A DNA stretch of 64,000 bases, taken from Natronosporangium sp035305625 (lineage in GTDB: Bacteria > Actinomycetota > Actinomycetes > Mycobacteriales > Micromonosporaceae). Below the pieces are notes generated by a model. That model worked only from the letters and a program-made list of their open reading frames with translations. It did not search any database and was not told the DNA's origin. Positions 28,188-37,589 of the stretch are shown piece by piece; position 1 is the first letter of the stretch, and every line of letters begins with the position of its first letter. The position numbers were made by a program, and so were the translations under genes. The stretch covers positions 1,670,250 through 1,734,249 of the forward strand of contig CAWEKD010000005.1 in the NCBI GenBank assembly GCA_963809545.1, read 5' to 3'.

Positions 28188-29327
28188 TCAGCTCCGGCCG
28201 ACCCCACCGCCCCCGGCGGCGGTCAGCCGGATGATGCGATCGTCATCCGGGTCGGGGCGACCTCGGAATCGGCCGTCCCGGTTGGAGGTGGTGACCCAGA
28301 GTGAACCGTCTGGGGCCACCACCGCCGCGCGGAGGCGGCCGTACTCCTCGACCAGCAGCGGCTCCGGCGCGCCCAGGACCGTGCCGGTGTCGGTGAGCTC
28401 CAGCTGCCACAACCGCTGCCCCCGCAGACAGGCCGTTACCAGGTGTCCCGGCAGGGCGGCGAGGCCGGAGCAGGAGGCCTGCGCGGTGGGCCAGACCACC
28501 GCGGGATCGATGAACTGGTCGTCGCCGCCCTCACCCTCCACCACCGGCCAGCCGTAGTTACCGCCGGCGACGATCACGTTCAGCTCGTCCCAGGTCTGGT
28601 TGCCGAATTCGGTCGCCCACAGGCGGTCCTGCTCGTCCCAGGCCAGGCCCTGGACATTACGCAACCCGTACGCCCAGACCGGGGAGTCGAACGGGTTACC
28701 CGGTGCCGGCTCTCCGTCCGGGGTCAGACGCAGGATTTTGCCGGCCAGGCTGGCGCGGTCCTGGGAGTTGCTCCCGTTACCGGCGTCACCGGTGCTGGCG
28801 TACAGGTAGCCGTCTGGTCCGAATGCCAACTGCCCCCCGTTATGGATGGTGCCGCGGGGGATGCCGGTCAGGATCGGCTCCGGCTCCTCGCCCAGCCGCA
28901 GCCGGGCGATCCGGTTGTCGTGAGCGGTGGTGTAGTAGATGTACACCGTCTGATCGGTGGCGTAGTCGGGGGAGACCGCGATCCCGAGCAACCCGCCCTC
29001 GCCGGCCGGGTTGATCCCCGCGATCGTCTGGACCTCCTCCACCACCAGCCCGTCCGCGCCCTGCTCCGGTCCGACCCGGAGGATCCGCCCACGCGAGCGC
29101 TCGGTCACCAACGCCGCCCCGTCCGGCAGGAAGTCGATGTCCCAGGGGATTTGTAGTCCCTGGGCGATCACCTCGGTCGGGATGCGTTCCGCCGGTGCGC
29201 TCGGGCGGGCGGCGCCCGAGGTGGTCGGCGCGGTCGTCGGCTCGTCCCGCTCGCAGCCCGTGGCGAGCACCAACAGCAGTACCCCGACGGTACTGGTGAG
29301 CCGGCGACACAGCGGGCGGAGAGTCAC
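28188..29327 (-). CDS. PQQ-dependent sugar (glucose/sorbosone) dehydrogenase-like lipoprotein
   Basis: 379 residues. A lipoprotein signal ends at the lipobox LATGC (C25), followed by a Thr/Ser/Pro linker. The six-bladed propeller of soluble glucose dehydrogenases follows: IPWDIDFLPDGAALVTER, a GGLLGIAVSPDYA motif, GTIHNGGQLAFGPDGYLY and GNPFDSPVWAYGLRNVQGLAW. These hold the positions that usually bind PQQ and calcium. It is predicted to act outside the membrane on sugars or polyols. It starts 9 bases after the upstream PH-domain gene and is followed by the decayed phosphoesterase, so the three form one minus-strand operon. Confidence 0.9.
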   Translation of the reverse strand: MTLRPLCRRLTSTVGVLLLVLATGCERDEPTTAPTTSGAARPSAPAERIPTEVIAQGLQIPWDIDFLPDGAALVTERSRGRILRVGPEQGADGLVVEEVQTIAGINPAGEGGLLGIAVSPDYATDQTVYIYYTTAHDNRIARLRLGEEPEPILTGIPRGTIHNGGQLAFGPDGYLYASTGDAGNGSNSQDRASLAGKILRLTPDGEPAPGNPFDSPVWAYGLRNVQGLAWDEQDRLWATEFGNQTWDELNVIVAGGNYGWPVVEGEGGDDQFIDPAVVWPTAQASCSGLAALPGHLVTACLRGQRLWQLELTDTGTVLGAPEPLLVEEYGRLRAAVVAPDGSLWVTTSNRDGRFRGRPDPDDDRIIRLTAAGGGGVGRS

Positions 29328-29336
29328 GATCCGAGC

Positions 29337-29744
29337 CTAACCGGACTTTTCTGCGGGCGACAGCGGCCGCTGCGCGAGCGGTTGGCCGCTGGCCGCCACC
29401 AGCTGGGGCAGGTCGGCGGCGGTGACCGCGGTCAGCGGTACGGCGGTGCCCTTGGTCAATCGGGCTACCACCCGCCCGTTGGGGGCCACCACCAGCGCCT
29501 CCACATCCGTCCAGGGGATCCGGCGTTGGCCCAGGAGCGCACGGACCCGCAGCCCGGTGGAGTCGGCGTCGGTGCCGGCCCGCCAGATCCCCACGGTCCA
29601 GATCAGGGGCGGGATCAGCGCGAGCAGGAACCACACCGACACCGCTGCCAGAGTGAATGTGCTGATGGTGACGGTTATCCCGGCCACCGCCAGGGCCCGG
29701 TGGTGCCGAAATCGTAGAACCGACTCCTGGTTGGTGATACTCAC
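29337..29744 (-). CDS. Small PH-domain (bPH-like) membrane protein
   Basis: 135 residues from GTG 29744, the start that gives a compact protein with two hydrophobic helices (about 18-50) and a C-terminal domain with GLRVRALLGQRRIPWTDVEALVV, the pattern of bacterial PH-like domains. It is the first gene of the minus-strand operon and is divergent from the GGDEF-EAL gene at 29899. Function is unknown. Confidence 0.75.
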   Translation of the reverse strand: MSITNQESVLRFRHHRALAVAGITVTISTFTLAAVSVWFLLALIPPLIWTVGIWRAGTDADSTGLRVRALLGQRRIPWTDVEALVVAPNGRVVARLTKGTAVPLTAVTAADLPQLVAASGQPLAQRPLSPAEKSG

Positions 29745-29898
29745 CTGGCCATCCTGCCACGGTCGTGGGCGTAACCGGTTGGAGCCGGCCTCGTTGGCGA
29801 GGATGACAGCGGGCGGATCTGCCCGCCGACCTGCACCGACGACCACCCAGGAATTCGACCCGTACCAGTCCGCAGCCAGAACCTCGCAAGGACCCCTC

Positions 29899-32142
29899 GT
29901 GTTAGTGGCCAGCCTTTTCCGAGTTCCCCCGGCTCGTCTTCTGGCAACCCTGACCCTGGCCGCGGCGGTACTCCTCGCCGCCGGCCTGGCCGGTGCCTGT
30001 CCGCTGTTGGTGGCGGTGGGGCTGGCGGTGGCGCTGCCGGCCCTGCTCTCGACCGTCGCCCTGGTGCGACAGGGCCTGTTCGGTCGCGATGGCGTCGCCT
30101 GCCCGGATCCGGTGCTGTGGGTCGCCGCCGCCGGTGGGATAGCCGCCGCCGCGTTGACCGCGGTGGCGCTGCCGGTCGCCGCCCCCGAGGGACGGCCCCT
30201 CCTGGCCGCGGCTGGGCTTGTGGCTACCGCCGGCCTGCTGATGGTCGCGCTGACCGCCCAGGTCGGCACCGGGTGGCTGGCCCGACTCCGGGCGGGCTGG
30301 GATGGACTGACCAGTGGGGCGGCGGTGGCGCTCGCCGGCTGGCTGCTGATTCCCGATCCTGGCACCGGCGCCTGGTTTGGGTACGTGGCCGCGATCACTA
30401 CCTGCGCGGTCACCATGCTCGGGTTGAGCAGCCTGTGGCGGGCCGACCGGAGAGATCGACCCGCGATGTTGTACCGGGTGGCTGGGGCGACACTGGTGAC
30501 GGCCGGGCAGGCGCTGCTGGGAATCGCCCTGGGCGGGACGGACCAGATCCTGGTGCTGGCGGCGGCGGTCCTCCTCCTGGCCGGGCCGCCGGCGTTGTGG
30601 ACCGGCATCCGCACCGCCCCCTGGGGGGTAGCCGACCAGCCCCGCCCACCGGGCGGGCAATTGCTGCTGTGGAGCGGGGGGTTGTTCCTGCTGCTGCCGG
30701 TGGCGATAGCAGCGCTGATCATGTCCTACCAGTTGCTGGTCGCCGGTCGACTGGACCAGGGAGCGCTCCCGTTGGTGGTGGTGCTCGGGCTGGTGCTCGC
30801 GGTCCGGGAGGCGCTAGGGGAGGCGGAGCGGCGGCGGGGGGTGCGGTTGCTGGCCAGATGCTGGGCCCGGCTGCGGGTACTGGATCGGGCGGTGCTGTCC
30901 CAGCCCCTCGGCACCGACCGGTTCACCGGTGCGGCCAATCAGCGAGAGCTGCTGCGGGCGATCGCGGCGCGGCAGCAGGTGAACCAGGCCACCGGTGCCC
31001 TGCTGGTGATCGGTCTGACCGACCAGGAGTCCGAGCCCGGGGTCGGGTTGGAGCCGGCGGTGCTCCGGATTGTGGCCGACCGATTGCGGGCGCGAGTCGG
31101 CCGGGTGGGGCTGGTGGGCCGGTGTGGCGGCGACGAGTTCGCCGTGGTGACCGGGGAAGGGCCGGTGGAGGCGTACGCGCTCGGATTGCAGCTGAAGCAG
31201 GTGCTGGCCATGCCGTACCCGGGTGGTCCCGCCCGGGTGACCCCCAGCGTAGGGGTGACCGATCTGGCCGGTGGTACGCCCGAGGAAGTACTCCGAAGGG
31301 GGCGGCTGGCACGGAGGCGGGCGGAGAAGCTGTCCTCGCCTCGGATCGATTGGTACGACGAGAGCATGGAGCACCGGCTGGTGCGTCGACTCGATTTGGA
31401 GCGCCACTTCCCGGGTGCGGCTGGGCGTCGGGAGTTGGATCTGGTCTATCAGCCGGTGTTGGAGTTAGCCACGGGGCGCCCTGTGGGGGTGGAAGCGTTG
31501 CTGCGGTGGCGGCATCCCGTGCTGGGCACGGTGCTGCCAGGCGAGTTCCTCCCCGTGGCCGAGAAGTTGCGGGCCAGCCCGGAGATTGCTCACTGGGCGC
31601 TACACACCGCTTGTCGGCAGGTCGCTGCGTGGCGGCGGGCGGGCTACGACTTGTGGCTGGCGGTGAACGTCTCCGCTTCTCAGCTATCAGCGGACTTCGT
31701 GCCCGAGGTGGCGGCAGCGCTCAGCGTGCACCAGTGTCCGCCGGAGCGCCTGGTGGTGGAGATTGCCGAGGCAGAGATCGACGATCTGGACACTGTGGCT
31801 GAGCAGCTCAGTCGGCTGCGAGCGCTAGGGGTGCGGATCTGTCTGGACGACTTCGGTACCGACCAGACCGACCTGGGGCGGCTACGCCGCTTGCCGCTGG
31901 ACCTGGTGAAGCTGGGGGCGCCCCGGGGAGCCGAGCCCGCAAGCGATCTGGTGCGAGCGATGGTCGGCCTCGCCCAGCGGCTCGGACTGTCCGTAGTGGT
32001 GAAAGGGCTGGAGACCCGCGCACAGGTAGAGGCGGTCATGCAAGCGGGCTGCCAGCATGGCCAAGGGTTCCAACTGGCGGCACCGGCGCCGGCCAGCCAC
32101 ATCGAGCGGTACCTGACCTGGGAGTTGGGTCCAGTTTCATAG
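29899..32142 (+). CDS. Membrane GGDEF-EAL protein with degenerate EAL site
   Basis: 747 residues from GTG 29899 (AAGGA 6 bases upstream); the frame is open earlier but overlaps the divergent gene. Seven to nine hydrophobic helices fill the first 300 residues. The GGDEF domain keeps CGGDEF (410-414) but lacks the usual DxLTGL start (it reads DRFTGAAN). The EAL domain begins at E532 and keeps EALLRWRHP, NVSAS and DDFGTD. The normal KIDRSF is KLGAPR, and the glutamate of the usual EGVE is replaced (KGLE, K702). A c-di-GMP phosphodiesterase function is therefore doubtful. It may act as a receptor or only as a cyclase. Confidence 0.9.
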   Translation: MLVASLFRVPPARLLATLTLAAAVLLAAGLAGACPLLVAVGLAVALPALLSTVALVRQGLFGRDGVACPDPVLWVAAAGGIAAAALTAVALPVAAPEGRPLLAAAGLVATAGLLMVALTAQVGTGWLARLRAGWDGLTSGAAVALAGWLLIPDPGTGAWFGYVAAITTCAVTMLGLSSLWRADRRDRPAMLYRVAGATLVTAGQALLGIALGGTDQILVLAAAVLLLAGPPALWTGIRTAPWGVADQPRPPGGQLLLWSGGLFLLLPVAIAALIMSYQLLVAGRLDQGALPLVVVLGLVLAVREALGEAERRRGVRLLARCWARLRVLDRAVLSQPLGTDRFTGAANQRELLRAIAARQQVNQATGALLVIGLTDQESEPGVGLEPAVLRIVADRLRARVGRVGLVGRCGGDEFAVVTGEGPVEAYALGLQLKQVLAMPYPGGPARVTPSVGVTDLAGGTPEEVLRRGRLARRRAEKLSSPRIDWYDESMEHRLVRRLDLERHFPGAAGRRELDLVYQPVLELATGRPVGVEALLRWRHPVLGTVLPGEFLPVAEKLRASPEIAHWALHTACRQVAAWRRAGYDLWLAVNVSASQLSADFVPEVAAALSVHQCPPERLVVEIAEAEIDDLDTVAEQLSRLRALGVRICLDDFGTDQTDLGRLRRLPLDLVKLGAPRGAEPASDLVRAMVGLAQRLGLSVVVKGLETRAQVEAVMQAGCQHGQGFQLAAPAPASHIERYLTWELGPVS

Positions 32143-32554
32143 GGCGGGCTAGCAGCGTAACGGCGATGACCAGCGTCTTGGGGGCAGTCACGCCTCTAGC
32201 GCATCCGATTTTTCCGGCACGATACACCTGTCCGTAGCAAGGGTACCTGTAGCAATCACAACGTTCGTGCCTGTCCGACTGGCATGACACAGGAAGCCCG
32301 AAATCAGACCATAGTGGTCATCCGTTGCTAATGGTCAGAGAAGCCAGGAGTGGCATGAAAACCAGGACTGTCCACTTGCGTCTAGTTATCGGGGGTTCGC
32401 TTAATTCGTTTTTCAATGGAATTCTGCGGGTGGTTGAGTAGCAGAGGTCTTGACACTCCTGACCCGGCCTACATAGGTTCGGTGGGCAAGATTGCCGATC
32501 GGGCGACGGCACTTCTCTCGTGTCCTCTTGTGTCTTTTTGGCAGTGGAGGTGGG
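32143..32554 (+). promoter_or_regulatory. AT-richer upstream region of the RiPP cluster with promoter
   Basis: 412 bases without a gene, visibly richer in A and T than the surroundings. A good sigma-70-type promoter lies at TTGACA (32450-32455), an 18-base spacer and TAGGTT (32474-32479), about 75 bases before the regulator start. I found no clear StrR-type inverted repeat (GTTCGACTG-N11-CAGTCGAAC) and no other structure I can name. Confidence 0.55.
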
Positions 32555-33625
32555 GTGTCCAACCTGCGGACGCAGACGAGGTCAAGTAGCGATAGGACAG
32601 TGATATCGGATAACAACTGCCCCAGCGCCTCATCCACTCGACGCTATCCATCCGGACACCCTCCGACATTGCGGTCGTCTGACCCTGAAGCCGTAGTAAC
32701 AGTTCGGATTCAGGATTTATTAACGAATAACGATTCGCCGCGCTTGGCTGGTGAATCAGCGGAACATGCGAAGTTGCTGGCGGAGTCGGCGGGGTTGCTG
32801 CCCCCCGTCCTGGTCCACCGCCCGACGATGCGCGTCATCGACGGTGCACACCGGCTGCGAGCCGCCAAGTTGCGCGGTCAGGAAACCATCCAGGTCCGGT
32901 TCATCGACGGCGCCGACGAGGAAGTGTTCGTTCGCGCGGTACAAGCCAATGCATCCCATGGATTGCCGCTGACCATGGCGGACCGCACCGCCGCCGCCGC
33001 CCGCATCCTCAAGCTCTATCCCAGCTGGTCGGACAAGGCAGTGGCAGCGGTGACCGGGCTCGCCGCCACCACGGTGGCCGCCATCCGGAAGCGGGCGGGC
33101 GGAGCTGCTCAGGTCGCGGTCCGGATCGGGCGGGACGGGCGCGCCCGCCCACTCGACGCGGCCCGCGGTCGGCTGGTAGCGAGTGAAATCATTGCTAAAC
33201 GCCCGAATGCTTCACTGCGGGAGATCGCCCGAGAGGCAGGGGTATCGCCGTCGACCGTACGAGATGTCCGAATTCGAATGCAGCGCGGTGATGACCCGAT
33301 CCCGAAAGGGCTACGGACCAACCGCAACAATAAGGCCAACGCCGCAGTTGGCGGTAATCACAAATCACAAGCCAGTGATGCTTCTGACGCCCTTTTGTTG
33401 TTGCAGCAACTAGGGAAAGACCCATCTATTCGTTACACCGACGCCGGGCGGAAGCTTTGGAGGTTTCTCTATGCCTATGTAACTGGCTTGGAAAAACCAG
33501 AGGCGTTGGTGTCACTAGTGCCCGCACATTGCGCATCCCGGATTGCCCAACTGGCCCGACAGTGTGCGGACAGCTGGCTGTCGGTCGCGGAGCAGCTGGA
33601 GGCGGTGAGTGGGACAGCACGTTGA
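32555..33625 (+). CDS. StrR/ParB-like pathway-specific transcription regulator
   Basis: 356 residues from GTG 32555 (GGAGG 4 bases upstream; an ATG at 32492 has none). After an unstructured N-terminus comes a ParB/Srx-like domain (VTVRIQDLLTNNDSPR...PPVLVHRPTMRVIDGAHRLRAAKLRG). An HTH region follows (SDKAVAAVTGLAATTVAAIRKR), then a second (NASLREIAREAGVSPSTVRDVRIR). This is the layout of StrR, NovG and Tei15*-type activators that control aminosugar, aminocoumarin and glycopeptide clusters. It heads the RiPP cluster and is its likely activator. Confidence 0.87.
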   Translation: MSNLRTQTRSSSDRTVISDNNCPSASSTRRYPSGHPPTLRSSDPEAVVTVRIQDLLTNNDSPRLAGESAEHAKLLAESAGLLPPVLVHRPTMRVIDGAHRLRAAKLRGQETIQVRFIDGADEEVFVRAVQANASHGLPLTMADRTAAAARILKLYPSWSDKAVAAVTGLAATTVAAIRKRAGGAAQVAVRIGRDGRARPLDAARGRLVASEIIAKRPNASLREIAREAGVSPSTVRDVRIRMQRGDDPIPKGLRTNRNNKANAAVGGNHKSQASDASDALLLLQQLGKDPSIRYTDAGRKLWRFLYAYVTGLEKPEALVSLVPAHCASRIAQLARQCADSWLSVAEQLEAVSGTAR

Positions 33626-34346
33626 TGGCGGCGGTTGTTCAACTGTTCAACCTGGCAAGTTGTACACCGATTCGCCAGCTCGAGCGGGTTGGCGCGCCCC
33701 GGACCGGACGTGGGATGCGGCGCCGAGCATACGGGTGGAGCAGACCCCCCTGCCAGGGGTGTGGGTGTTTACTCCGGAGATCCAGCGAGATGACCGGGGT
33801 GAGCAGCTCGCCTGGTTCACCGACCCGGTGTTCCAGCAGCAGGTCGGGGCACGGATGCCGTTTGCGCAGGCGAACATCTCCGTCTCGGTGGCCGGGGCGC
33901 TACGCGGCATCCACGCCGCCCAGGCGCCGCCGGGTCAGGCCAAGTACGTGACCTGCATCCAAGGGGCCGCTTTCGACGTAGCCGTTGACCTGAGGCGCGG
34001 ATCACCGACCTACGGGCAGTGGACGTCCGTACTGCTGGACGACGAGTCCCGGCGCGCCATCTACCTGCCGGAAGGGATCGGTCACGCGTTCCTGGCCCTG
34101 GATGACGACACCACGATGCTCTACCTGTGCTCCACCCCGTACACGCCGGAGCGCGAGTTCGACATCAATCCGTTCGACCACGCATTGTCGATCGCTTGGC
34201 CGACTATGGACCGCCACGGCCGGCCGCTTCAGTACACCTTGTCGGAGAAGGATCGCCGCGCGCCGGATCTGGCGGAGGTCCACGCTGCCGGGCTGTTGCC
34301 GACGGTCGACGCCTGTCAGGTGACGCTGGCCGCACGGTGTGAGTAG
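33609..34346 (+). CDS. dTDP-4-keto-6-deoxyhexose 3,5- (or 5-) epimerase, EvaD/RfbC-like
   Basis: A cupin epimerase with GALRGIHAAQAPPGQAKYV (the catalytic His in RGIH), FDVAVDLRRGSPTYGQW, LPEGIGHAFLAL and the conserved Tyr in STPYTPERE. GTG 33609 has GGAGG 6 bases upstream and overlaps the regulator gene, giving 245 residues. GTG 33735 would give 203 residues, the family's usual length, but has no ribosome site. With the four enzymes at 46746-51480 it completes an EvaA-E-type set; in that pathway EvaD epimerises C5 of the 3-amino-3-C-methyl-4-keto sugar. Confidence 0.87.
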   Translation: MGQHVDGGGCSTVQPGKLYTDSPARAGWRAPDRTWDAAPSIRVEQTPLPGVWVFTPEIQRDDRGEQLAWFTDPVFQQQVGARMPFAQANISVSVAGALRGIHAAQAPPGQAKYVTCIQGAAFDVAVDLRRGSPTYGQWTSVLLDDESRRAIYLPEGIGHAFLALDDDTTMLYLCSTPYTPEREFDINPFDHALSIAWPTMDRHGRPLQYTLSEKDRRAPDLAEVHAAGLLPTVDACQVTLAARCE

Positions 34347-34360
34347 ACCGAGGGGAAGCG

Positions 34361-35461
34361 ATGCCGCGAGTCACTGTCATCTGCCCGGCCTACAACCGCG
34401 GGCCCGCCATCGAACGCACCATCCGGTCGGTGATCCGACAGTCCATGCCGGACTGGGAGATGATCGTCGCCTCAGACGCCAGCGATGACGACACCGACGA
34501 CGTGGTGCTCCGAATTGCCGAGCAGGAACCACGAGTGCGCCTGATCCGGACCCGTCGGTTCGGGTTCCCCTCCGGCCCCTGCAACATCGCCAGTCGGGAA
34601 GCAAAGTCGGACATCATTGCCTACATCCCCCATGACGACGAATGGGAACCGCACCATCTGGCGACGCTCTGCGCAGCGATGGATGCCGGGGCTGACCTGG
34701 CGTACACCCGAGCACGGATGGTCAGCCCGACCGGTCGGCTTCTCTGGGTGACCAACGCGCTGAACCAGTATTGGCACCCCGAGATCCAGGTGATAAGCGC
34801 CCTGTTCGAACCAGCCCGGGCTGCTTACCGCGCCAAGCTGGTGGAGGAGGTGGGCGGTTGGCGGGAGTCTCCGGCGGGGCTGGAGGACTGGGACCTGTGG
34901 CTGCGGCTGGTTGACGCCGGGGTCCGGTTCACCCCGCTAGCCGATATCACGGTGAACATCATGCACGCGCCGACCACCCGGCAGCATTCATTGCCATGTG
35001 ACTACGCCATGGAGATCGCACGCTTCCCGAGCGCGCGCAGCGCCCGGGCAGCGTTTCGCGCCATCACCGATCGTCGACTGACTGACCAGTTCCAGACGGT
35101 GTACCGCCGAGATCTCATCGCGTGGTACCAGCGCCTCGAAGCCTCTGGTGAGCTGGTGATGCCCTTGGAGTGGCGCGATGATCCCACTCGGCTGCAGGAG
35201 GCGATCGCGGAAGCGCTGTCCAAGGGGGACGACTTGCGGGGGGGAGGGCGAATCGAACGCGACGGTGACCAGTACGTCCTGATCAGTCCGATCGCCGCCC
35301 AGCAGGAAGAACACGCCGCACGGTACGTGGAGTGCTATCGCCGCGTCCTACCGGAGACGTGGGCATTGCTCGTGGACATGCTCCGTCGTAGCGTCCCGGA
35401 AGCGGTCATCCCGGCATCCGGCGGTGTGTTCCAGCGCCACCAACCTGTTCAGACGGAGTAA
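34361..35461 (+). CDS. Family 2 (GT-A) glycosyltransferase
   Basis: 366 residues starting at ATG 34361 with GAGGGGAAG upstream. The GT2 fold is clear: VTVICPAYNRGPAIERTI, VASDASDDDTDD, and the metal-binding acidic motif HDDEWEP where DxD is expected. A later EDWDLWLRL matches the acceptor-side motif. The C-terminal 120 residues are not recognised. In this cluster it is the only glycosyltransferase, so it is the likely enzyme that attaches the aminosugar, though GT1 enzymes are more usual for dTDP-deoxysugars. Confidence 0.88.
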   Translation: MPRVTVICPAYNRGPAIERTIRSVIRQSMPDWEMIVASDASDDDTDDVVLRIAEQEPRVRLIRTRRFGFPSGPCNIASREAKSDIIAYIPHDDEWEPHHLATLCAAMDAGADLAYTRARMVSPTGRLLWVTNALNQYWHPEIQVISALFEPARAAYRAKLVEEVGGWRESPAGLEDWDLWLRLVDAGVRFTPLADITVNIMHAPTTRQHSLPCDYAMEIARFPSARSARAAFRAITDRRLTDQFQTVYRRDLIAWYQRLEASGELVMPLEWRDDPTRLQEAIAEALSKGDDLRGGGRIERDGDQYVLISPIAAQQEEHAARYVECYRRVLPETWALLVDMLRRSVPEAVIPASGGVFQRHQPVQTE

Positions 35462-35464
35462 CCC

Positions 35465-36463
35465 ATGGCGAAGTTTTCGATTTTGCTGCCCTTCATACCC
35501 CGGCGCTCCCGGCAGGCAATTCCATTTGCCGAGCTGGTGTCGCATACCCATGCCGTGCGGTTGTGGCAAGGACAGGCGTTGGCGGTGGAGCCTCACCAGA
35601 CGTTCGTACACCTGGCCGCGGCCGGCATACGAGTACCGGTCGGACTGGGGGTCACGCTCATGCCGCTGCGGCACCCGATGGAAGCAGCGTTGCAGGCGCG
35701 GTCGGTGGCGCAGGCGACCGGCGCCCCGATGGTGGCGGGCTATGGCCCGGGTGGGAAGGTCTTCCAGACCAATGTGATGGGTGCGCCTTATCGCAGCCAG
35801 CTCACCGCGGTCCGCGAGTACCTGACCTTGGTGCGAGGGCTCCTCGATGGTAAGACGATGGAGTTCCAAGGGGAGTACTTCAGCTACTTTGGTCAACTGC
35901 CACCGTGCCCGGCTCCATTGGTGGAGGTGGGGCTCGGAGTGCTCCGGCCGGGGGCTGCTCGGGTCGCGGGGGAGGTCGCCGATGTGGCGATCACCTGGTT
36001 GACTCCCGCCTCGTACATCCGGGATGTCATCCGGCCGGCGTTGACCGAAGGAGCGCAAGCGGCGGGGCGGCCGGTGCCGCGGATTGCGGCGATCGTTCCC
36101 GTTGCGCTCGCCCACCAAGACCGCGACCTCACCGAAGTGGTACTGGCCAGTAATCAAGCCCACCTCAACGCTCCTCATTACCGCGACATGCTTCGGCGGG
36201 CCGGGATCGACCTCCCCGGCGACGACTTGGGTGCCATGGCCAAGGCAGCGGTCGCCGGTGGCGCCTTCATCTTCGCCTCCCCGGATGAAGTGGCCGACCG
36301 AATGCAGGAGTTCCTGGCGGCAGGGGTGGACGAGATCGTGCTCAACGTCACTGGTGTGCGCAGCGCCATCAGTGTCGCGGCGGCGCAGCAGGAGCTAGAG
36401 CGGTTGCTACAGCTCACTGAATCTCTGGCTGGCCCACCGCCTCGGTTCGGTCGGACCACCTGA
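35465..36463 (+). CDS. LLM-class flavin/F420-dependent oxidoreductase
   Basis: 332 residues of the luciferase-like monooxygenase fold: VGLGVTLMPLRHPMEAALQA, a GYGPGG turn and RSQLTAVREYLTLVRGLLDG, then CPAPLVEVGLGVLRPGAARVAGEVADVAITW and ASPDEVADRMQEFLAAGVDEIV. It starts 3 bases after the glycosyltransferase stop, with CGGAG upstream. The substrate is unknown. It could act on the peptide or on the sugar amine. It is not one of the daptide core enzymes I know of. Confidence 0.87.
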   Translation: MAKFSILLPFIPRRSRQAIPFAELVSHTHAVRLWQGQALAVEPHQTFVHLAAAGIRVPVGLGVTLMPLRHPMEAALQARSVAQATGAPMVAGYGPGGKVFQTNVMGAPYRSQLTAVREYLTLVRGLLDGKTMEFQGEYFSYFGQLPPCPAPLVEVGLGVLRPGAARVAGEVADVAITWLTPASYIRDVIRPALTEGAQAAGRPVPRIAAIVPVALAHQDRDLTEVVLASNQAHLNAPHYRDMLRRAGIDLPGDDLGAMAKAAVAGGAFIFASPDEVADRMQEFLAAGVDEIVLNVTGVRSAISVAAAQQELERLLQLTESLAGPPPRFGRTT

Positions 36464-36506
36464 GATTCAGTCAGCGGTCATCCATATCGATCTGTTGGAG
36501 AGATTC

Positions 36507-37589
36507 ATGAGTGAGGCCACCCCTATCCCGCGGTCACGAATCAAGCGACACTTGCTGTCCTGGGGCACCGGCACCTTCGATCCTGAGCCAGGGACACCTC
36601 ACAACTACTCCCTGACCGTGCTGCTGGAGAGCGGAAAGTACCTTGAGCCGTTGGCGGCATCGAACGTGATCGGTGAGAAGACCGTCGTGTTCGCGCCGAC
36701 CGATGCCGATCCCATCGCCCTACCGCATGGGGCTGCCCTGGTCCAGTACGACGGGCCGGTGGCGATGACCGGGGACGAGATTTCGATCGGTGACGACTTC
36801 TTCCTGCAGCTGCAGGACTATGCCACCAGCGCGTACATGTCGGTGCTAGGACCGGCGTTGGTGCGGGTGACCTCGGATGAAGACTTCGCGGCGTACGTGG
36901 CGGACGCGGACCTCGCTCGGGAAACCGGTGACTTCCCGTCCTTCCTGGTAGCTAGCCCGGTGCAGCTGGCGGACGCGGCGGGCTTGGGGGCTGGCCTGGG
37001 GATCGATGGCCCAGGACTGCGACTGTTTGTGAACGAGTCTGGCGAGGTGTCCACCTCCCTCGGGGGCCGGTCGCTCGGCACGCTGGAGGACGGCTTCTCG
37101 CAGCTGCTCGCCCGGTGGGAGGAACGCAACGCCCAGAGCTCCCAGCCCTGCGGGGTGTGCCTGGGCGGGGTGCTCGATGAGCAGACGCGGGTGGAGGGGC
37201 TGACTGAGCGGCCCTGGCTGGGACGGTATCTCGCCGCGATTCGGGCACGCCAGGACTTGCATGCCCGGGGAATCGCGGAGGCGCGGGTGTCCGGCTTCGG
37301 GGTCCGGTTGGTGGACGAACTGGCGGGCGTGGCGCAGGCCGCTGATGCCACCCGCACCGAACTGCCCATCCTGCTCTGGAACGGGGACGAGGCCTACGTG
37401 TACTCGCCGGCGAGGCGGGTCTTCAAGATCAGTCATGAGGTGGCGCGCCTGGTCGAGTGCCTGCTCGTGACCGGTGCGGTGGAGGCGGCAGCAGAATACG
37501 CCAACGCGCAGGCGGTAGCGGCGGTGGCGCAGCGGTTCGCCGCCGCCGGGGTGCCGTTGATCCTCTCGGAAGCAGAGGCCAGCGCATGA
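36507..37589 (+). CDS. RRE-containing RiPP recognition protein, daptide type
   Basis: 360 residues from ATG 36507 (GGAG 6 bases upstream). Most of the protein has no close family I can name from sequence alone. The C-terminal 80 residues (AYVYSPARRVFKISHEVARL...AVAAVAQRFAAAGVPLIL) have the strand-plus-three-helix pattern of a PqqD-like RiPP recognition element. Position in the cluster fits the protein that binds the leader and activates decarboxylation and transamination in daptide systems. A CGVC pair near residue 217 is notable. The stop overlaps the methyltransferase start (ATGA). Confidence 0.75.
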   Translation: MSEATPIPRSRIKRHLLSWGTGTFDPEPGTPHNYSLTVLLESGKYLEPLAASNVIGEKTVVFAPTDADPIALPHGAALVQYDGPVAMTGDEISIGDDFFLQLQDYATSAYMSVLGPALVRVTSDEDFAAYVADADLARETGDFPSFLVASPVQLADAAGLGAGLGIDGPGLRLFVNESGEVSTSLGGRSLGTLEDGFSQLLARWEERNAQSSQPCGVCLGGVLDEQTRVEGLTERPWLGRYLAAIRARQDLHARGIAEARVSGFGVRLVDELAGVAQAADATRTELPILLWNGDEAYVYSPARRVFKISHEVARLVECLLVTGAVEAAAEYANAQAVAAVAQRFAAAGVPLILSEAEASA

